Assembly: GCF_001591365.1 (NCBI RefSeq)
Contig: NZ_BCUT01000005.1
Span: 1-64,000, forward strand
Origin: Variovorax paradoxus NBRC 15149
Lineage (GTDB): Bacteria > Pseudomonadota > Gammaproteobacteria > Burkholderiales > Burkholderiaceae_C
Reading direction: 5' to 3'
DNA: 64,000 nucleotides
The translations under genes and the position numbers were made by a program. This document shows positions 45,634-54,251 of the stretch, one piece after another (position 1 is the first letter of the stretch; each line of letters begins with the position of its first letter). A model generated the notes under the pieces. It saw only the letters and a list, made by a program, of their open reading frames with translations. It ran no database searches and was not told the DNA's origin.

Positions 45634-48600
45634 GTGGACCTGCCCGATTACGCCGAGCTGCGGTGCGTGAGCAATTTCAGCTTCCTGCGCGGCGCGAGCC
45701 AGCCGGAGGAGCTTGTCGAGCGCGCGAAGCAGCTGGGCTACACGGCACTGGCCCTCACCGACGAATGCAGCCTGGCCGGTGTCGTGCGCGCGCATGTGGC
45801 GGCGAAGGACCATGGCCTGAAGCTGCTGATCGGTAGCCAGTTCCTCGTCGAGCCCGACGCAGAGTTCGACCCGGAGGCCGCGCCGTTCACGCTCACCGTG
45901 CTGGCCTGCGATCTGGAGGGCTACGGCAACCTCTCGGCGTTCATCACCAAGCTGCGGCGCAGCGCCGAGAAGGGGACCTACAAGCTGACGCTCGCGCAGA
46001 TCCGCGGCGCCGAACTCGCCGGTTGCGTGGTGCTGGCTTCGCCCAGGCGCATGGCCACGCCGGCGCAGCTGGGCTGGCTCGGGACCTGGCTGCTGCGCGA
46101 GTTCCTCGGGCGCTGCTGGTTCGCCGTGGAGAAGCTGCGCCTGCTCGACGACGAGATGTGGCTGCACCGCCTCGGCGAGATCAGCGCGGCCACCGAGATT
46201 CCGCTGGTGGCCGCGGGCGATGTGCATTTCCATGTGCGCTCGCGCAAGCCGCTGCAGGACGTGATGACCGCGACACGCCTGGGCAAGCCGCTGACCGACT
46301 GCGGCCTCGAACTGCAGCCCAACGCAGAGCGGCATCTGCGCACCCGGCTGCGGCTCGCGCAGACCTATGCGCCCGAACTGCTGGCGGAAACGCTCACGGT
46401 GGCGGCGCGCTGCAGCTTCAGTCTCGACGAGCTTCGCTACCAGTACCCCGACGAGGTGGTGCCCGCGGGCGAGACGCCGGCCGGCTATCTGCGCCGCCTC
46501 ACCTACGAGGGGGCCGGGCGCCGCTGGCCCGATGGCATCCCCGCCAAGGTCCAGGCGCAGATCGCGCACGAGCTCGCGCTCATCGCCGAGCTGAAGTACG
46601 AGCACTACTTCCTCACGGTCGCCGACATCGTGATGTTCGCGCGCTCGCGCCACATCCTCTGCCAGGGGCGCGGCAGCGCCGCGAACAGCGTGGTCTGCTA
46701 CTGCACGGGCGTCACCGAGGTCGACCCGGGCCGCATGAGCGTCCTGTTCGAGCGCTTCATCTCCAAGGAGCGCAACGAGCCGCCGGACATCGACATCGAC
46801 TTCGAGCACGAGCGGCGCGAGGAGGTGCTGCAGTACCTCTATGCGAAGTACGGGCGCGACCGCGCCGCGATCACCGGGGTCGTGATCAGCTACCGGCCGA
46901 AGAGCGCGATCCGGGACGTCGGCAAGGCGCTGGGGATGTCGCTGGAGACGGTGGACGCCCTCGCCAAGGGGCACCAGTGGTGGGACGGGGGGGCGGTGCG
47001 GCCGGAGCGGCTGCAGGAGCTCGGCCTGTCTGCGGATTCACTGCAGGTGCAGCAGCTGCTGCACCTGACCGAGCAGCTGATCGGCTTTCCGCGGCACCTG
47101 AGCCAGCACACGGGCGGCTTCGTGCTCACGAAGGGGCCGCTGTGCCGCATGGTGCCGATCGAGAACGCCTCGATGCCCGACCGCACGGTGATCGAATGGG
47201 ACAAGGACGACCTCGATGCGCTCGGATTGCTAAAGGTGGACTGTCTCGCGCTCGGCATGCTGACCGCGATCCGCAAGGCGCTGGACTTCATCGGCCTGCG
47301 CAAGGGCTGCGTGTTCGGCATGCAGGACATCCCGGCCGAGGACGGCACCACCTACGACATGATCTGCAAGGCCGACACCATCGGCGTGTTCCAGATCGAG
47401 AGCCGTGCGCAGATGAGCATGCTGCCGCGGCTGAAGCCGCGCTGCTTCTACGATCTGGTGATCGAGGTCGCGATCGTGCGGCCGGGGCCGATCCAGGGCG
47501 GCATGGTGCACCCGTACCTGAACCGGCGCCAGGGCCGGGAGCCGGTGGTCTACCCGAGCGAGGCACTGAAGGAAGCACTGGGCCGGACCCTGGGCGTGCC
47601 GGTGTTCCAGGAGCAGGTGATGCAGATCTCCATCCTGGCGGCGGGCTTCACGCCGGGCGAGGCCGACGGCTTGCGGCGGGCGATGGCGGCGTGGAAGCGC
47701 AAGGGCGGGCTGGAGCACTACTACGCGAAGATCGTGGACGGCATGACCGCGCGCGGCTACGAGGAGAGCTTCGCGAAGGCCATCTTCGAGCAGATCAAGG
47801 GGTTCAGCGAGTACGGCTTCCCGGAAAGCCATGCCGCGTCGTTCGCGCTGCTGGTCTACGCGAGCTGCTGGATCAAGTGCCACCATCCGGCGGAGTTCCT
47901 GGCGGCCATGCTGAACGCGCAGCCGCTCGGGTTCTATTCGCCGTCGCAGCTGGTGCAGGATGCGCGGCGGCACGGCGTCGAGGTGCGGCCGGTCGACGTG
48001 ATGTACAGCGACGTGGACTGCACCCTGGAAGACCTGGCGCACGAACCGGCCGTGCGGCTCGGGCTGCGCATGATCGGCGGGCTCGCGTCGGCCTCGGCCG
48101 GGCGCATCGTCGAGGCCCGCGCGCAGCAGGTGTTCGACAGCACGGAGGACCTGGCGCTGCGCGCGAGGCTGGAACTGCACGAGATGAAGTTGCTGGCTGC
48201 GGCCGATGCGCTCGCGAGCCTGTCGGGTCACCGGCGGCAGCAGGTCTGGGAAGCGTCGGGGCTGCGCGCAGCGCCTGGGTTGCTGCGCGAGGTGCCGGTG
48301 GATGAGGATTTTCTGGAACTCGACGCGGCGCCCGAGGGCGAGGAGATCGTGTTCGACTATGCCTCGACGGGTTTGACCTTGCGCCGGCATCCGCTCGCGT
48401 TGCTGCGCGAGCGCCTCGCGCGGCGCGGGCTCATGACGGCGCGGGATCTCGACGGGGTCGAAAACGGCGAGCAGGTGAGCCACTGCGGCATCGTGACGTT
48501 GCGCCAGCAGCCGGAGACCGCGAAGGGCACGATCTTCGTGACGCTGGAAGACGAGACGGGCGTGGTGCAGGTGATCGTCTGGAAGAGCCTCAGGGACGTG

Positions 48601-48756
48601 CAGCGCGAGGAACTGCTGGGCGCTCGGCTCATGGCCGTTCACGGCAGGTGGCAGCGCGAGGGGGCGGTGAAGAACCTGGTCGCGACGCGGCTGGAAGATC
48701 TGACGCCGCTGCTGGGGCGGTTGGCGGGGGCGACGGTGAGCCGGGATTTCCGGTAG
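45634..48756 (+). CDS. dnaE2: DnaE2 (ImuC) error-prone DNA polymerase III alpha subunit
   Basis: The protein has 1040 residues from GTG. A PHP domain is at the N-terminus (LRCVSNFSFLRGASQPEELV). Polymerase motifs include GRGSAANSVVCYC, PDIDIDFEHERREEVLQYLY with the catalytic aspartates (~384-388), and GFSEYGFPESHAASFALLVY. An OB-fold module near the end has TIFVTLEDETGVVQVIVWKS. It synthesises across lesions during SOS. The length is typical of DnaE2, shorter than replicative DnaE1. It is the last gene of the SOS mutasome operon. Confidence 0.95.
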   Translation: MDLPDYAELRCVSNFSFLRGASQPEELVERAKQLGYTALALTDECSLAGVVRAHVAAKDHGLKLLIGSQFLVEPDAEFDPEAAPFTLTVLACDLEGYGNLSAFITKLRRSAEKGTYKLTLAQIRGAELAGCVVLASPRRMATPAQLGWLGTWLLREFLGRCWFAVEKLRLLDDEMWLHRLGEISAATEIPLVAAGDVHFHVRSRKPLQDVMTATRLGKPLTDCGLELQPNAERHLRTRLRLAQTYAPELLAETLTVAARCSFSLDELRYQYPDEVVPAGETPAGYLRRLTYEGAGRRWPDGIPAKVQAQIAHELALIAELKYEHYFLTVADIVMFARSRHILCQGRGSAANSVVCYCTGVTEVDPGRMSVLFERFISKERNEPPDIDIDFEHERREEVLQYLYAKYGRDRAAITGVVISYRPKSAIRDVGKALGMSLETVDALAKGHQWWDGGAVRPERLQELGLSADSLQVQQLLHLTEQLIGFPRHLSQHTGGFVLTKGPLCRMVPIENASMPDRTVIEWDKDDLDALGLLKVDCLALGMLTAIRKALDFIGLRKGCVFGMQDIPAEDGTTYDMICKADTIGVFQIESRAQMSMLPRLKPRCFYDLVIEVAIVRPGPIQGGMVHPYLNRRQGREPVVYPSEALKEALGRTLGVPVFQEQVMQISILAAGFTPGEADGLRRAMAAWKRKGGLEHYYAKIVDGMTARGYEESFAKAIFEQIKGFSEYGFPESHAASFALLVYASCWIKCHHPAEFLAAMLNAQPLGFYSPSQLVQDARRHGVEVRPVDVMYSDVDCTLEDLAHEPAVRLGLRMIGGLASASAGRIVEARAQQVFDSTEDLALRARLELHEMKLLAAADALASLSGHRRQQVWEASGLRAAPGLLREVPVDEDFLELDAAPEGEEIVFDYASTGLTLRRHPLALLRERLARRGLMTARDLDGVENGEQVSHCGIVTLRQQPETAKGTIFVTLEDETGVVQVIVWKSLRDVQREELLGARLMAVHGRWQREGAVKNLVATRLEDLTPLLGRLAGATVSRDFR

Positions 48757-48886
48757 CCATCGATGTATTGATGGCCTACCTGCAGCGGCCGCTGACATGG
48801 TGACTGCCCTTGCCGCTGCGGGCCGCTTCCATCGACACGCCGGCTAACCGCCAAGGCGGCCAACTTCACGGCGGAGGACTGACGCA

Positions 48887-49176
48887 TGGCCCTGCAGATC
48901 AACGGCGCGCAGGCGCGGTGCGCTTGCTTCCCGCGGCGCAGGTGCGCGAAGTCTTCGGCATTGTTGGCGGCAAGCTGGGGCCGCTGCTGCACGCCGTCGC
49001 GCAGCAGGTGCAATTGCGCTTCGTCGAGGTGCGGCAACGAGGGCGCGGGGCCATGATGGCGGCCGCAACCCATGCCGCGCCGGGGCGGATCGCGGTGGCG
49101 CTGGGCGAGATGGGGCCGGGCGGCCTCAACATGGCCTCCGGTCTTGGCGTGGCCTTGAACAACAACCTGCCGCTTC
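48887..49176 (+). pseudogene. Truncated, frameshifted thiamine-diphosphate-enzyme N-terminus
   Basis: A start with GGAGG (MALQINGAQA) shifts frame near 48915 and continues as VREVFGIVGGKLGPLLHAVA, then RGAMMAAATHAAPGR and VALGEMGPGGLNMASGLGVA. These are the N-terminal TPP-binding signatures of the acetolactate-synthase family. The sequence stops abruptly after NNNLPL, and the next ~130 bp belong to the duplicated regulator module. It is therefore a dead gene cut by the arrival or rearrangement of that module. Confidence 0.75.
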
Positions 49177-49230
49177 AATGCACGTCGGTATGTCTCGCTT
49201 TTGAGACGAGGACTTCCGAATCAGCGGTAG

Positions 49231-49310
49231 CTAGGCTCCGGCTCCAGTCAAAGTCGCTATAGCGCACCTCAGGTGCTGTTCGCAGGCGCGGCACCAGTCC
49301 AAATAGAGCG
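49231..49310 (-). pseudogene. Remnant of the small XRE regulator (copy 2)
   Basis: On the minus strand this reads LYLDWCRACEQHLRCAIATL and ends GAGA-stop. It matches the C-terminus of the regulator at 22506 (FYLDWCRACKQHPETAI...KAGA-stop). The rest of the gene is missing. It lies 0.4 kb from the second XRE-cupin copy in the same relative orientation as at locus 1. Confidence 0.75.
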
Positions 49311-49387
49311 GCCGGCGCACTCAAGAGAAGTCTGTACGGGGGGCGCAGAAGGGCGCGAGACGCTTCGGATCGTTGATCCGGCGGCGG

Positions 49388-49630
49388 CTATTCCTCGAGA
49401 AGCTGATATGGCCTGAGATTCAGTGCCAAAGCGAGACGCTCGAGATTGTCGAGTGAAATGTTGCGAGCCTGACGCTCAACGTGGGCGACGAACGTCCGAT
49501 GCAGTCCTGCTTCGAACGCCAAAGCCTCCTGGGACCACCCCTTTGCTCCGCGCTGGCGGATCAAATTCAAAGCAAGCACTTCCCTCGCCGAGGCTTTGGG
49601 TTGCTTCGAAGAATTCCTAGGACTGGTCAC
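49388..49630 (-). CDS. Small XRE-family regulator
   Basis: The protein has 80 residues from GTG, with a helix-turn-helix RQRGAKGWSQEALAFEAGLH, then RTFVAHVERQARNISLDNLE and LNLRPYQLLEE. It is a different XRE subtype from the regulator at 22506. It replaces that gene in the divergent position before the second XRE-cupin copy. A stand-alone repressor of this length often controls a restriction or phage-type gene; no such target is adjacent. Confidence 0.78.
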   Translation of the reverse strand: MTSPRNSSKQPKASAREVLALNLIRQRGAKGWSQEALAFEAGLHRTFVAHVERQARNISLDNLERLALALNLRPYQLLEE

Positions 49631-49713
49631 GGGGGAAGTCTTCGAGAAAGCTGCTTTTACGTCAGCCGTGTTTGAGTCACAATCGAAAGACCTGATGGCT
49701 CTACAAGAGGTCC

Positions 49714-50391
49714 GTGGTCATGCGAAACATTCGGGTGCCGTCGCCATTTCCCACTGCGCATTTGCCGAAACTGCCGGCGTCGGTCACACGCGCTCGGCCG
49801 CGGCAGCCAGTGCCCGTCGTGCGCAGTTTGTCCGCGGCGCGCATTGGCGCGCAGGTGAGGGCGCTGCGCATGGCGGCCGATGTGTCTGGCGGCGCGCTGG
49901 CAAAGACCTCGGGGATTTCTGCCTCGATGCTCTCGCGCATCGAGCGCGGGCTGGTCTCGCCTTCGGTGGAGACCCTGGAGCGCCTCGCGCAGGGCCTGCA
50001 TGTGCCGACCTCGCGCTTCTTCAGTGATCAGGCGCGGCGAACGGACTTCTGCCATGTGCGCGCAGGACATGGTGTCCTGGTCGATCGCATCGGCGCGGTG
50101 GCGGACTACCGCTACGAGCTGCTGGGCCATCTGCTGTCGGGCAACCTGTTCGTGGAGCCCTACCTGGTCACGCTGCTGCCCGGGGCCGATCCCTATGTGA
50201 CCTTCCAGCATCCGGGTCTCAAGTTCCTGTACTTCCTGTCCGGGGAGGTCCGCTACCGCTATGGCGGCAGGACTGCGGAGGTGAGGGCAGGGGACTCGCT
50301 GCTGTTCGATGCGACCGCACTGCATGGGATCGAGGCCATTCAGACCCAGCCGGTCTCATACCTTTCAGTGGTGTTTACGCTGCGAGAGTAG
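49714..50391 (+). CDS. XRE-cupin transcriptional regulator (copy 2)
   Basis: The protein has 225 residues, nearly identical to copy 1 (22821-23537) from ~residue 20 on. The HTH reads GGALAKTSGISASMLSRIE and the cupin is complete. Differences are scattered and mostly conservative (for example EVRYRYGGRTAEVRAGDS against EVTYRYGGKSVGVGAGDS), so this is a diverged, still-functional paralogue. The first ~20 residues differ from copy 1. It is followed by ~80 bp also present after the third copy at 60527. Confidence 0.85.
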   Translation: MVMRNIRVPSPFPTAHLPKLPASVTRARPRQPVPVVRSLSAARIGAQVRALRMAADVSGGALAKTSGISASMLSRIERGLVSPSVETLERLAQGLHVPTSRFFSDQARRTDFCHVRAGHGVLVDRIGAVADYRYELLGHLLSGNLFVEPYLVTLLPGADPYVTFQHPGLKFLYFLSGEVRYRYGGRTAEVRAGDSLLFDATALHGIEAIQTQPVSYLSVVFTLRE

Positions 50392-50472
50392 GCCTGTTCC
50401 TGGCGGCACTGCCGCGCAGCGGGGCGACGCGGATGTCCGTTCGATGGTCTCCCCGAATTCGCTATGTGCCGA
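50249..50472 (+). repeat. Dispersed repeat shared with 60385-60605
   Basis: The 3' end of XRE-cupin copy 2 plus ~80 bp of its downstream DNA (GGCGGCACTGCC, GCAGCGGGGCGACGCG) are repeated with small changes at 60385-60605. Coding lengths to the stop are identical in both. The duplicated unit is therefore larger than the gene and is not an expressed-domain coincidence. Confidence 0.85.
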
Positions 50473-50505
50473 ATTCACCTCTCTGTCCGGCTCCATTTCT
50501 CGGTG

Positions 50506-50521
50506 TTCGGCATGCCGAACA
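50506..50521. repeat. 16-bp palindrome, copy 1
   Basis: GTTCGGCATGCCGAAC is perfectly self-complementary. An identical copy lies 230 bp further on. It could be an operator for a dimeric regulator or a REP-type stem. Confidence 0.7.
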
Positions 50522-50735
50522 CCGAGAAAGTCTCGAACGGTCGCAACAGCGGAGGTCTTTTGCTTGATGGCGCCGTGAGGAAACTTATGCAACGGCCGCG
50601 TGGAGTTGCTCCGCGAGCGGAATGAATTTTCGGGTTCGGTAGCCTGGAGCGGCGGTCGCAGGACGACGTCGAAACTTCGAGGGAAAAGTGCTCGTGCGGC
50701 TACGAGGGCGGGATCGTTCCGTCTACCTCCGTCAT

Positions 50736-50751
50736 GTTCGGCATGCCGAAC
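50736..50751. repeat. 16-bp palindrome, copy 2
   Basis: Identical to 50506-50521. It is about 1.1 kb from the start of the AbiC-like gene but only ~120 bp from its 3' end, so a role as that gene's promoter operator is unlikely. Confidence 0.7.
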
Positions 50752-50868
50752 ATTGATGGCGGTCTTCGAGCTGTCGATCGACGGCAACGCTCCGGAGCCG
50801 CGAAACGGCAAGGGGAGTTCGACGCTGGAATTCCAAGGGCAGAGTCCTTGTGCGGCTATGAGGGCTGG

Positions 50869-51876
50869 CTATGCCGACGGTGGCAGCTTGCGTTTGGCTT
50901 TGGCGACCTCGGATGAGAATGCAGCTTCGTTGAACGGCCATGGTTCTGGTGGCAGGTTCGCCGTGAACGAAGACGGGGGCGACACAGTGAACTCATGGGC
51001 GATGGCATCAATCAGTTCATCGGGTGCCCCCTCCAGATTGTCGAAGAGCGCATAGTCATTGACCAGATCAGCAAACTTCTCGCCTTCCGGTGTGAGGCAG
51101 TTGTAGAGAATAAAAACCAACTCGATCCAGGAAAGTTGCGCGCGCACAAGCGCGACGTAGTGCCACTTTTGAACATCGTCGAGTTCAGAGGTGTCGATCC
51201 ACCGCAGCAGACGGTACAGGGTGCGAAAGACGGCATCCAACTCCGATCGATGCATACGGATGACTTCTTTGTAGCCCCAGAGCGCGATCATGAAAACGTT
51301 GGAGAGGTTGCCCTTTTCTTCGGCGTCCCCGGTTGCGGACGCCCTGCGTATTTCCCCAAGATAGATCTTCGCTTCCTCTTCATCGAGGGCCCCAAGGCCT
51401 TCGGCACGTTGATGCCTCTGCATCGCAACCACGCTCGAGAAGCGCTGCTCGTACATGGTTGTCAAGGCTTGACGTCCCTCGCCGCCGAGTTTGCTTTTCG
51501 TGGCCGAAAGAAGGGAGTGATAGTTGGCCAGCCACGAGAACAGCGACTGCTCGAATCCCTGGAGCACCGCACTTCGATGGGCACTGCGTATTTCTTCAAG
51601 CGAGGCCTGCAGTTCCTTCCTCTGCAGCATGAGCGTCAGGAAGATCAACGTGACTGTGGCGATCCCGACGAGGGGGTTGATAAGCCCGCCGACGTAGTCT
51701 CCAAACGCTCCCCAATCGCCGGGATCGCCGGACATTTTTTGCCCGCCAAAAGCATGGAAGTACACCAACAGGACGACGAGTGCGGCGAGGATGACGATGG
51801 CAACGATCCAATACGCAGCCATGAGCAAATGCTCGCTCATGGACGTCTTGGGGACAGGCGCCTTGGTGGAGGTCAT
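50869..51876 (-). CDS. Putative phage abortive-infection membrane protein (putAbiC type)
   Basis: The protein has 335 residues. Two membrane helices (~18-42 and ~62-84) flank the hallmark GDPGDWGAFGDYVGGLINPL. A cytoplasmic helical domain follows (KELQASLEEIRSAHRSAVLQ onward). This is the organisation of the putative AbiC family, whose members include membrane effectors of Ec48-type retrons. No reverse transcriptase or retron RNA is seen nearby, so it probably acts alone. It presumably damages the inner membrane on phage sensing. Confidence 0.82.
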   Translation of the reverse strand: MTSTKAPVPKTSMSEHLLMAAYWIVAIVILAALVVLLVYFHAFGGQKMSGDPGDWGAFGDYVGGLINPLVGIATVTLIFLTLMLQRKELQASLEEIRSAHRSAVLQGFEQSLFSWLANYHSLLSATKSKLGGEGRQALTTMYEQRFSSVVAMQRHQRAEGLGALDEEEAKIYLGEIRRASATGDAEEKGNLSNVFMIALWGYKEVIRMHRSELDAVFRTLYRLLRWIDTSELDDVQKWHYVALVRAQLSWIELVFILYNCLTPEGEKFADLVNDYALFDNLEGAPDELIDAIAHEFTVSPPSSFTANLPPEPWPFNEAAFSSEVAKAKRKLPPSA

Positions 51877-52174
51877 TCAAAGAACGGAGTAGTAGATCGC
51901 CAACTGCGACGATTCAGCAATTCAATCATGGTCATAACCGGTATCGGTCGTGAGCATCACGGCGTCGGCTTCCACCCCATGGTGCGATTCAATCGGCGCG
52001 GCGCCTCAGTTTGGGCTTCGGCGCGGACCGGCGGGGTTGCGCCTAAAAAAGAGCCAGTGTGTCGATCCGCGCCGCACGCACCTGGCCGGCCGAAATCCCG
52101 TCGTGACGAGCGTAACGGACTGTATCAAAGTCGGCTGCTTTTGGGCAAAATCCGCCAGAAGGAGGCACTCGCCA

Positions 52175-53041
52175 ATGGCCCGCCGCAAAAAAACCAGCCC
52201 CGCCGAAGACATGGTCGACCTGATCGCGCTCTTGCCTTGGTACGTTGGAGTCTTCCTGGCTGTTGCCGGGTACCTGCTCCTCCACCGCATCGCGATAGCG
52301 CCCCTTCCCAGTGCCTTTGGCCCCGGTGAGGTGGGCAATGCGATGGTCGGAGCCGTGGGGCGCGGCCTGGCGACTGGCGGGCAGTACATCGTGCCGATCC
52401 TCTGCCTCGCCGGCGCAGCCATCTCTGCTTGGCGCCGTCACGCGAGGCGTTCGTTGATGGACAACGTCACCCGCTCAGACGCTCCCGACATCCTTGACGA
52501 CATGAGCTGGCGGGAGTTCGAGATGCTCGTGGGCGAGGGATTCCGCTTGCAGGGCTACCAGGTCGCGGAGAACTTCGAGGCGGGTCCGGACGACGGCATC
52601 GATCTCACCCTTCGCAAGAACGGAGAGAAGTACCTGGTGCAGTGCAAGCAATGGCGGGCCTTCAAGGTCGGCGTGCCCGTGGTGCGCGAGCTCTATGGCG
52701 TCATGACGGCCAAGGGCGCCGTCGGTGGGTTCGTGGTCACCTCCGGTCGGTTTACGCCGGAAGCTGAAGCGTTCGCCAGTGGTCGCAACCTTCGCCTGCT
52801 CGACGGCCCGCAGCTGCACCGGTTGTTGAAGCAGGCCCGAGGCAGCGCTTCGGCCAGGCCCGACGACGGCAACAGGGCGGGGCAGGCCACCAACGCAGCA
52901 CCCCAAGCGGCAAAGACAGCCGCCCCGAGCTGCCCCAGGTGCGCACAGCCCATGGTGCGACGCACGGCGAGAAAGGGAGCCAACGCAGGCCAGGAATTCT
53001 GGGGGTGTTCGAGCTATCCGCGTTGCCGCGGCACCGCTTGA
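52175..53041 (+). CDS. Membrane-anchored Mrr-like restriction endonuclease with zinc finger
   Basis: 288 residues from ATG 52175 (GAAGGAGG upstream). Two hydrophobic segments (~17-37 and ~68-86) precede the nuclease domain MSWREFEMLVGEGFRLQGYQ, GPDDGIDLTLR and YLVQCKQWRAFKVGV, the Mrr-type D...QxK site (~137-158). A C-terminal topoisomerase-type zinc finger (CPRCAQPMVRR ... FWGCSSYPRC) completes it. Such proteins are common membrane-linked nucleases of unclear restriction role; many are near-housekeeping. No methyltransferase is adjacent. Confidence 0.88.
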   Translation: MARRKKTSPAEDMVDLIALLPWYVGVFLAVAGYLLLHRIAIAPLPSAFGPGEVGNAMVGAVGRGLATGGQYIVPILCLAGAAISAWRRHARRSLMDNVTRSDAPDILDDMSWREFEMLVGEGFRLQGYQVAENFEAGPDDGIDLTLRKNGEKYLVQCKQWRAFKVGVPVVRELYGVMTAKGAVGGFVVTSGRFTPEAEAFASGRNLRLLDGPQLHRLLKQARGSASARPDDGNRAGQATNAAPQAAKTAAPSCPRCAQPMVRRTARKGANAGQEFWGCSSYPRCRGTA

Positions 53042-53043
53042 GC

Positions 53044-53190
53044 ATGGGCGCAGCGTCCACTTTGCTCGTCGATCTGGAGAACGTCCAACCTTCGCCGCAG
53101 GAGGGGGAGGCTTGGCTCGGCAAAGCCGCCAGTGAGCTTGCCAAGGCGGCGCCGACGAGCTCACAGCCTACCGACAGGCTCGCGGCCTGA
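53044..53190 (+). pseudogene. Fragment of a NYN/PIN-like protein
   Basis: It begins MGAASTLLVDLENVQP, the opening strand and D-x-E-N motif of NYN/PIN-like proteins, then loses similarity and stops after 48 codons. It starts 3 bp after the nuclease gene. Probably a truncated leftover of a nuclease-type gene. Confidence 0.4.
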
Positions 53191-53218
53191 GCGCATCGCC
53201 GCTGGCAAAATCGCCAGC

Positions 53219-53487
53219 ATGCGTGTCAAGCAGATCGAAGATCTCCCCATGGCCACCAGCGCAGAGCTGTACCAGCTCAGCTGGGTCATCGAGCAGCTCA
53301 TGGCCGACCCCAGGCGCGTCGTGCAGGCGCGCTGGCAGCTGCACATGGGCCAACTCGTGAAGTACTGGGACTGGGGGGCCGGCAAGCTGCGCGAGGCTCG
53401 CATCGCGGCGATGAAAAGACCGACAGGTCACGCTGCTCAATGAGCAAAGCAAACAGCGCTTCAGCGTGCTGTATGCGGCCGTTTTGC
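53219..53487 (+). pseudogene. Small hypothetical gene with a one-base frameshift
   Basis: The frame opens MRVKQIEDLPMATSAELYQL and continues to KLREARIAAM. An extra A in an AAAA run then leads to an early stop. The next frame continues naturally as KDRQVTLLNEQSKQRFSVLY to a stop after LPADE. Restored, the product would be ~90 residues. Function unknown. Confidence 0.55.
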
Positions 53488-53739
53488 CTGCCGATGAATA
53501 GCAGGCAGGCGCGTCACCCTCACCGGCGACTGCAGCGCCGCTGAGGCCGCCGCCGGAGATCCATCACAAACAGGACTTCCGCGTCGGCCAGCGCGTGAGC
53601 TTCACCGACCAAAGCCTGAAGCGCCACGTCGGAGAAATCGTTCGGCTCAACCAGCGTACGGCCACCGTTCACTGCGACGGGCGTGCATGGCGCGTGGCGT
53701 TCGCTCTGCTTCAACACGTCACCGACGTCACGCCCTAAA
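53488..53739 (+). pseudogene. Small KOW-like hypothetical frame without a start
   Basis: Directly after the preceding stop, in the same frame, the sequence reads as a good protein (DFRVGQRVSFTDQSLKRHVG, EIVRLNQRTATVHCDGRAWR) to TAA at 53737-53739. It has no usable ATG. It may be the second half of the broken gene before it or a gene whose start was lost. Confidence 0.5.
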
Positions 53740-53879
53740 CGGTCCAGCCGTCAACAACGGCCTTGAGCGGACTATTACGACTGATGACTGCAGCGGCCCA
53801 GCGCCCCCCCCATCACTTTTGACAGTGTTAACCAGCAGCACTTCGCGAGAGAGTTGGGGCATCAGACATCTCGCTCGCG

Positions 53880-54163
53880 ATGGAGCATCGGAGCATCGCT
53901 GTGGAAGTCGACCCCCAAGTATTCGAGACCTGGAAAAAGCTTTACATGCGCTGGAACAAAGCGAATCAGCGCGCTCGCAAAGCACGCAGTGAGACGGTGG
54001 CCCTCATCGATTGCCTCTTTGGCATGGGCATTCCCCCGACTGTCACGCGTTGGACAGAGTTCGAAAATTGCATTAGGCTGCCGACCAACTGCGCAGCGAA
54101 ATGGACGCGAAGATCCTCAGCGCGTTTCCCCTCGACCCATGGCAGAGCACCGACCTTTCGTAG
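53880..54163 (+). pseudogene. Broken small hypothetical gene
   Basis: The frame from 53880 reads IAVEVDPQVFETWKKLYMRW, then ALIDCLFGMGIPPTVTRW and FENCI. A one-base shift near 54078 continues it as AADQLRSEMDAKILSAFPLD to a stop at 54161. Without the shift the tail is low-quality. Another sign that 53-54 kb is decaying. Confidence 0.42.
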
Positions 54164-54251
54164 AAGATTGATCTTCGACTTCGTTCACTCCCGCCTCTGG
54201 GAGGACGACCGGAATACATCACCGACACATCACTGCAGCGGTGCCGTTCGT

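Larger units (their letters stand above)
50392..50868. other. Gap with paired palindromes
   Basis: No gene is seen. The perfect 16-bp palindrome GTTCGGCATGCCGAAC occurs twice (50506-50521 and 50736-50751). A second short block, GTGCGGCTAYGAGGGC, occurs near 50694 and 50851. The region looks like degenerate REP-like units or a remnant of repeated insertion. Confidence 0.6.

Noticed and set aside
50869..51876. A retron centred on the putAbiC-type gene
   Set aside because: No reverse transcriptase and no msr-msd-like inverted repeat was found on either side.
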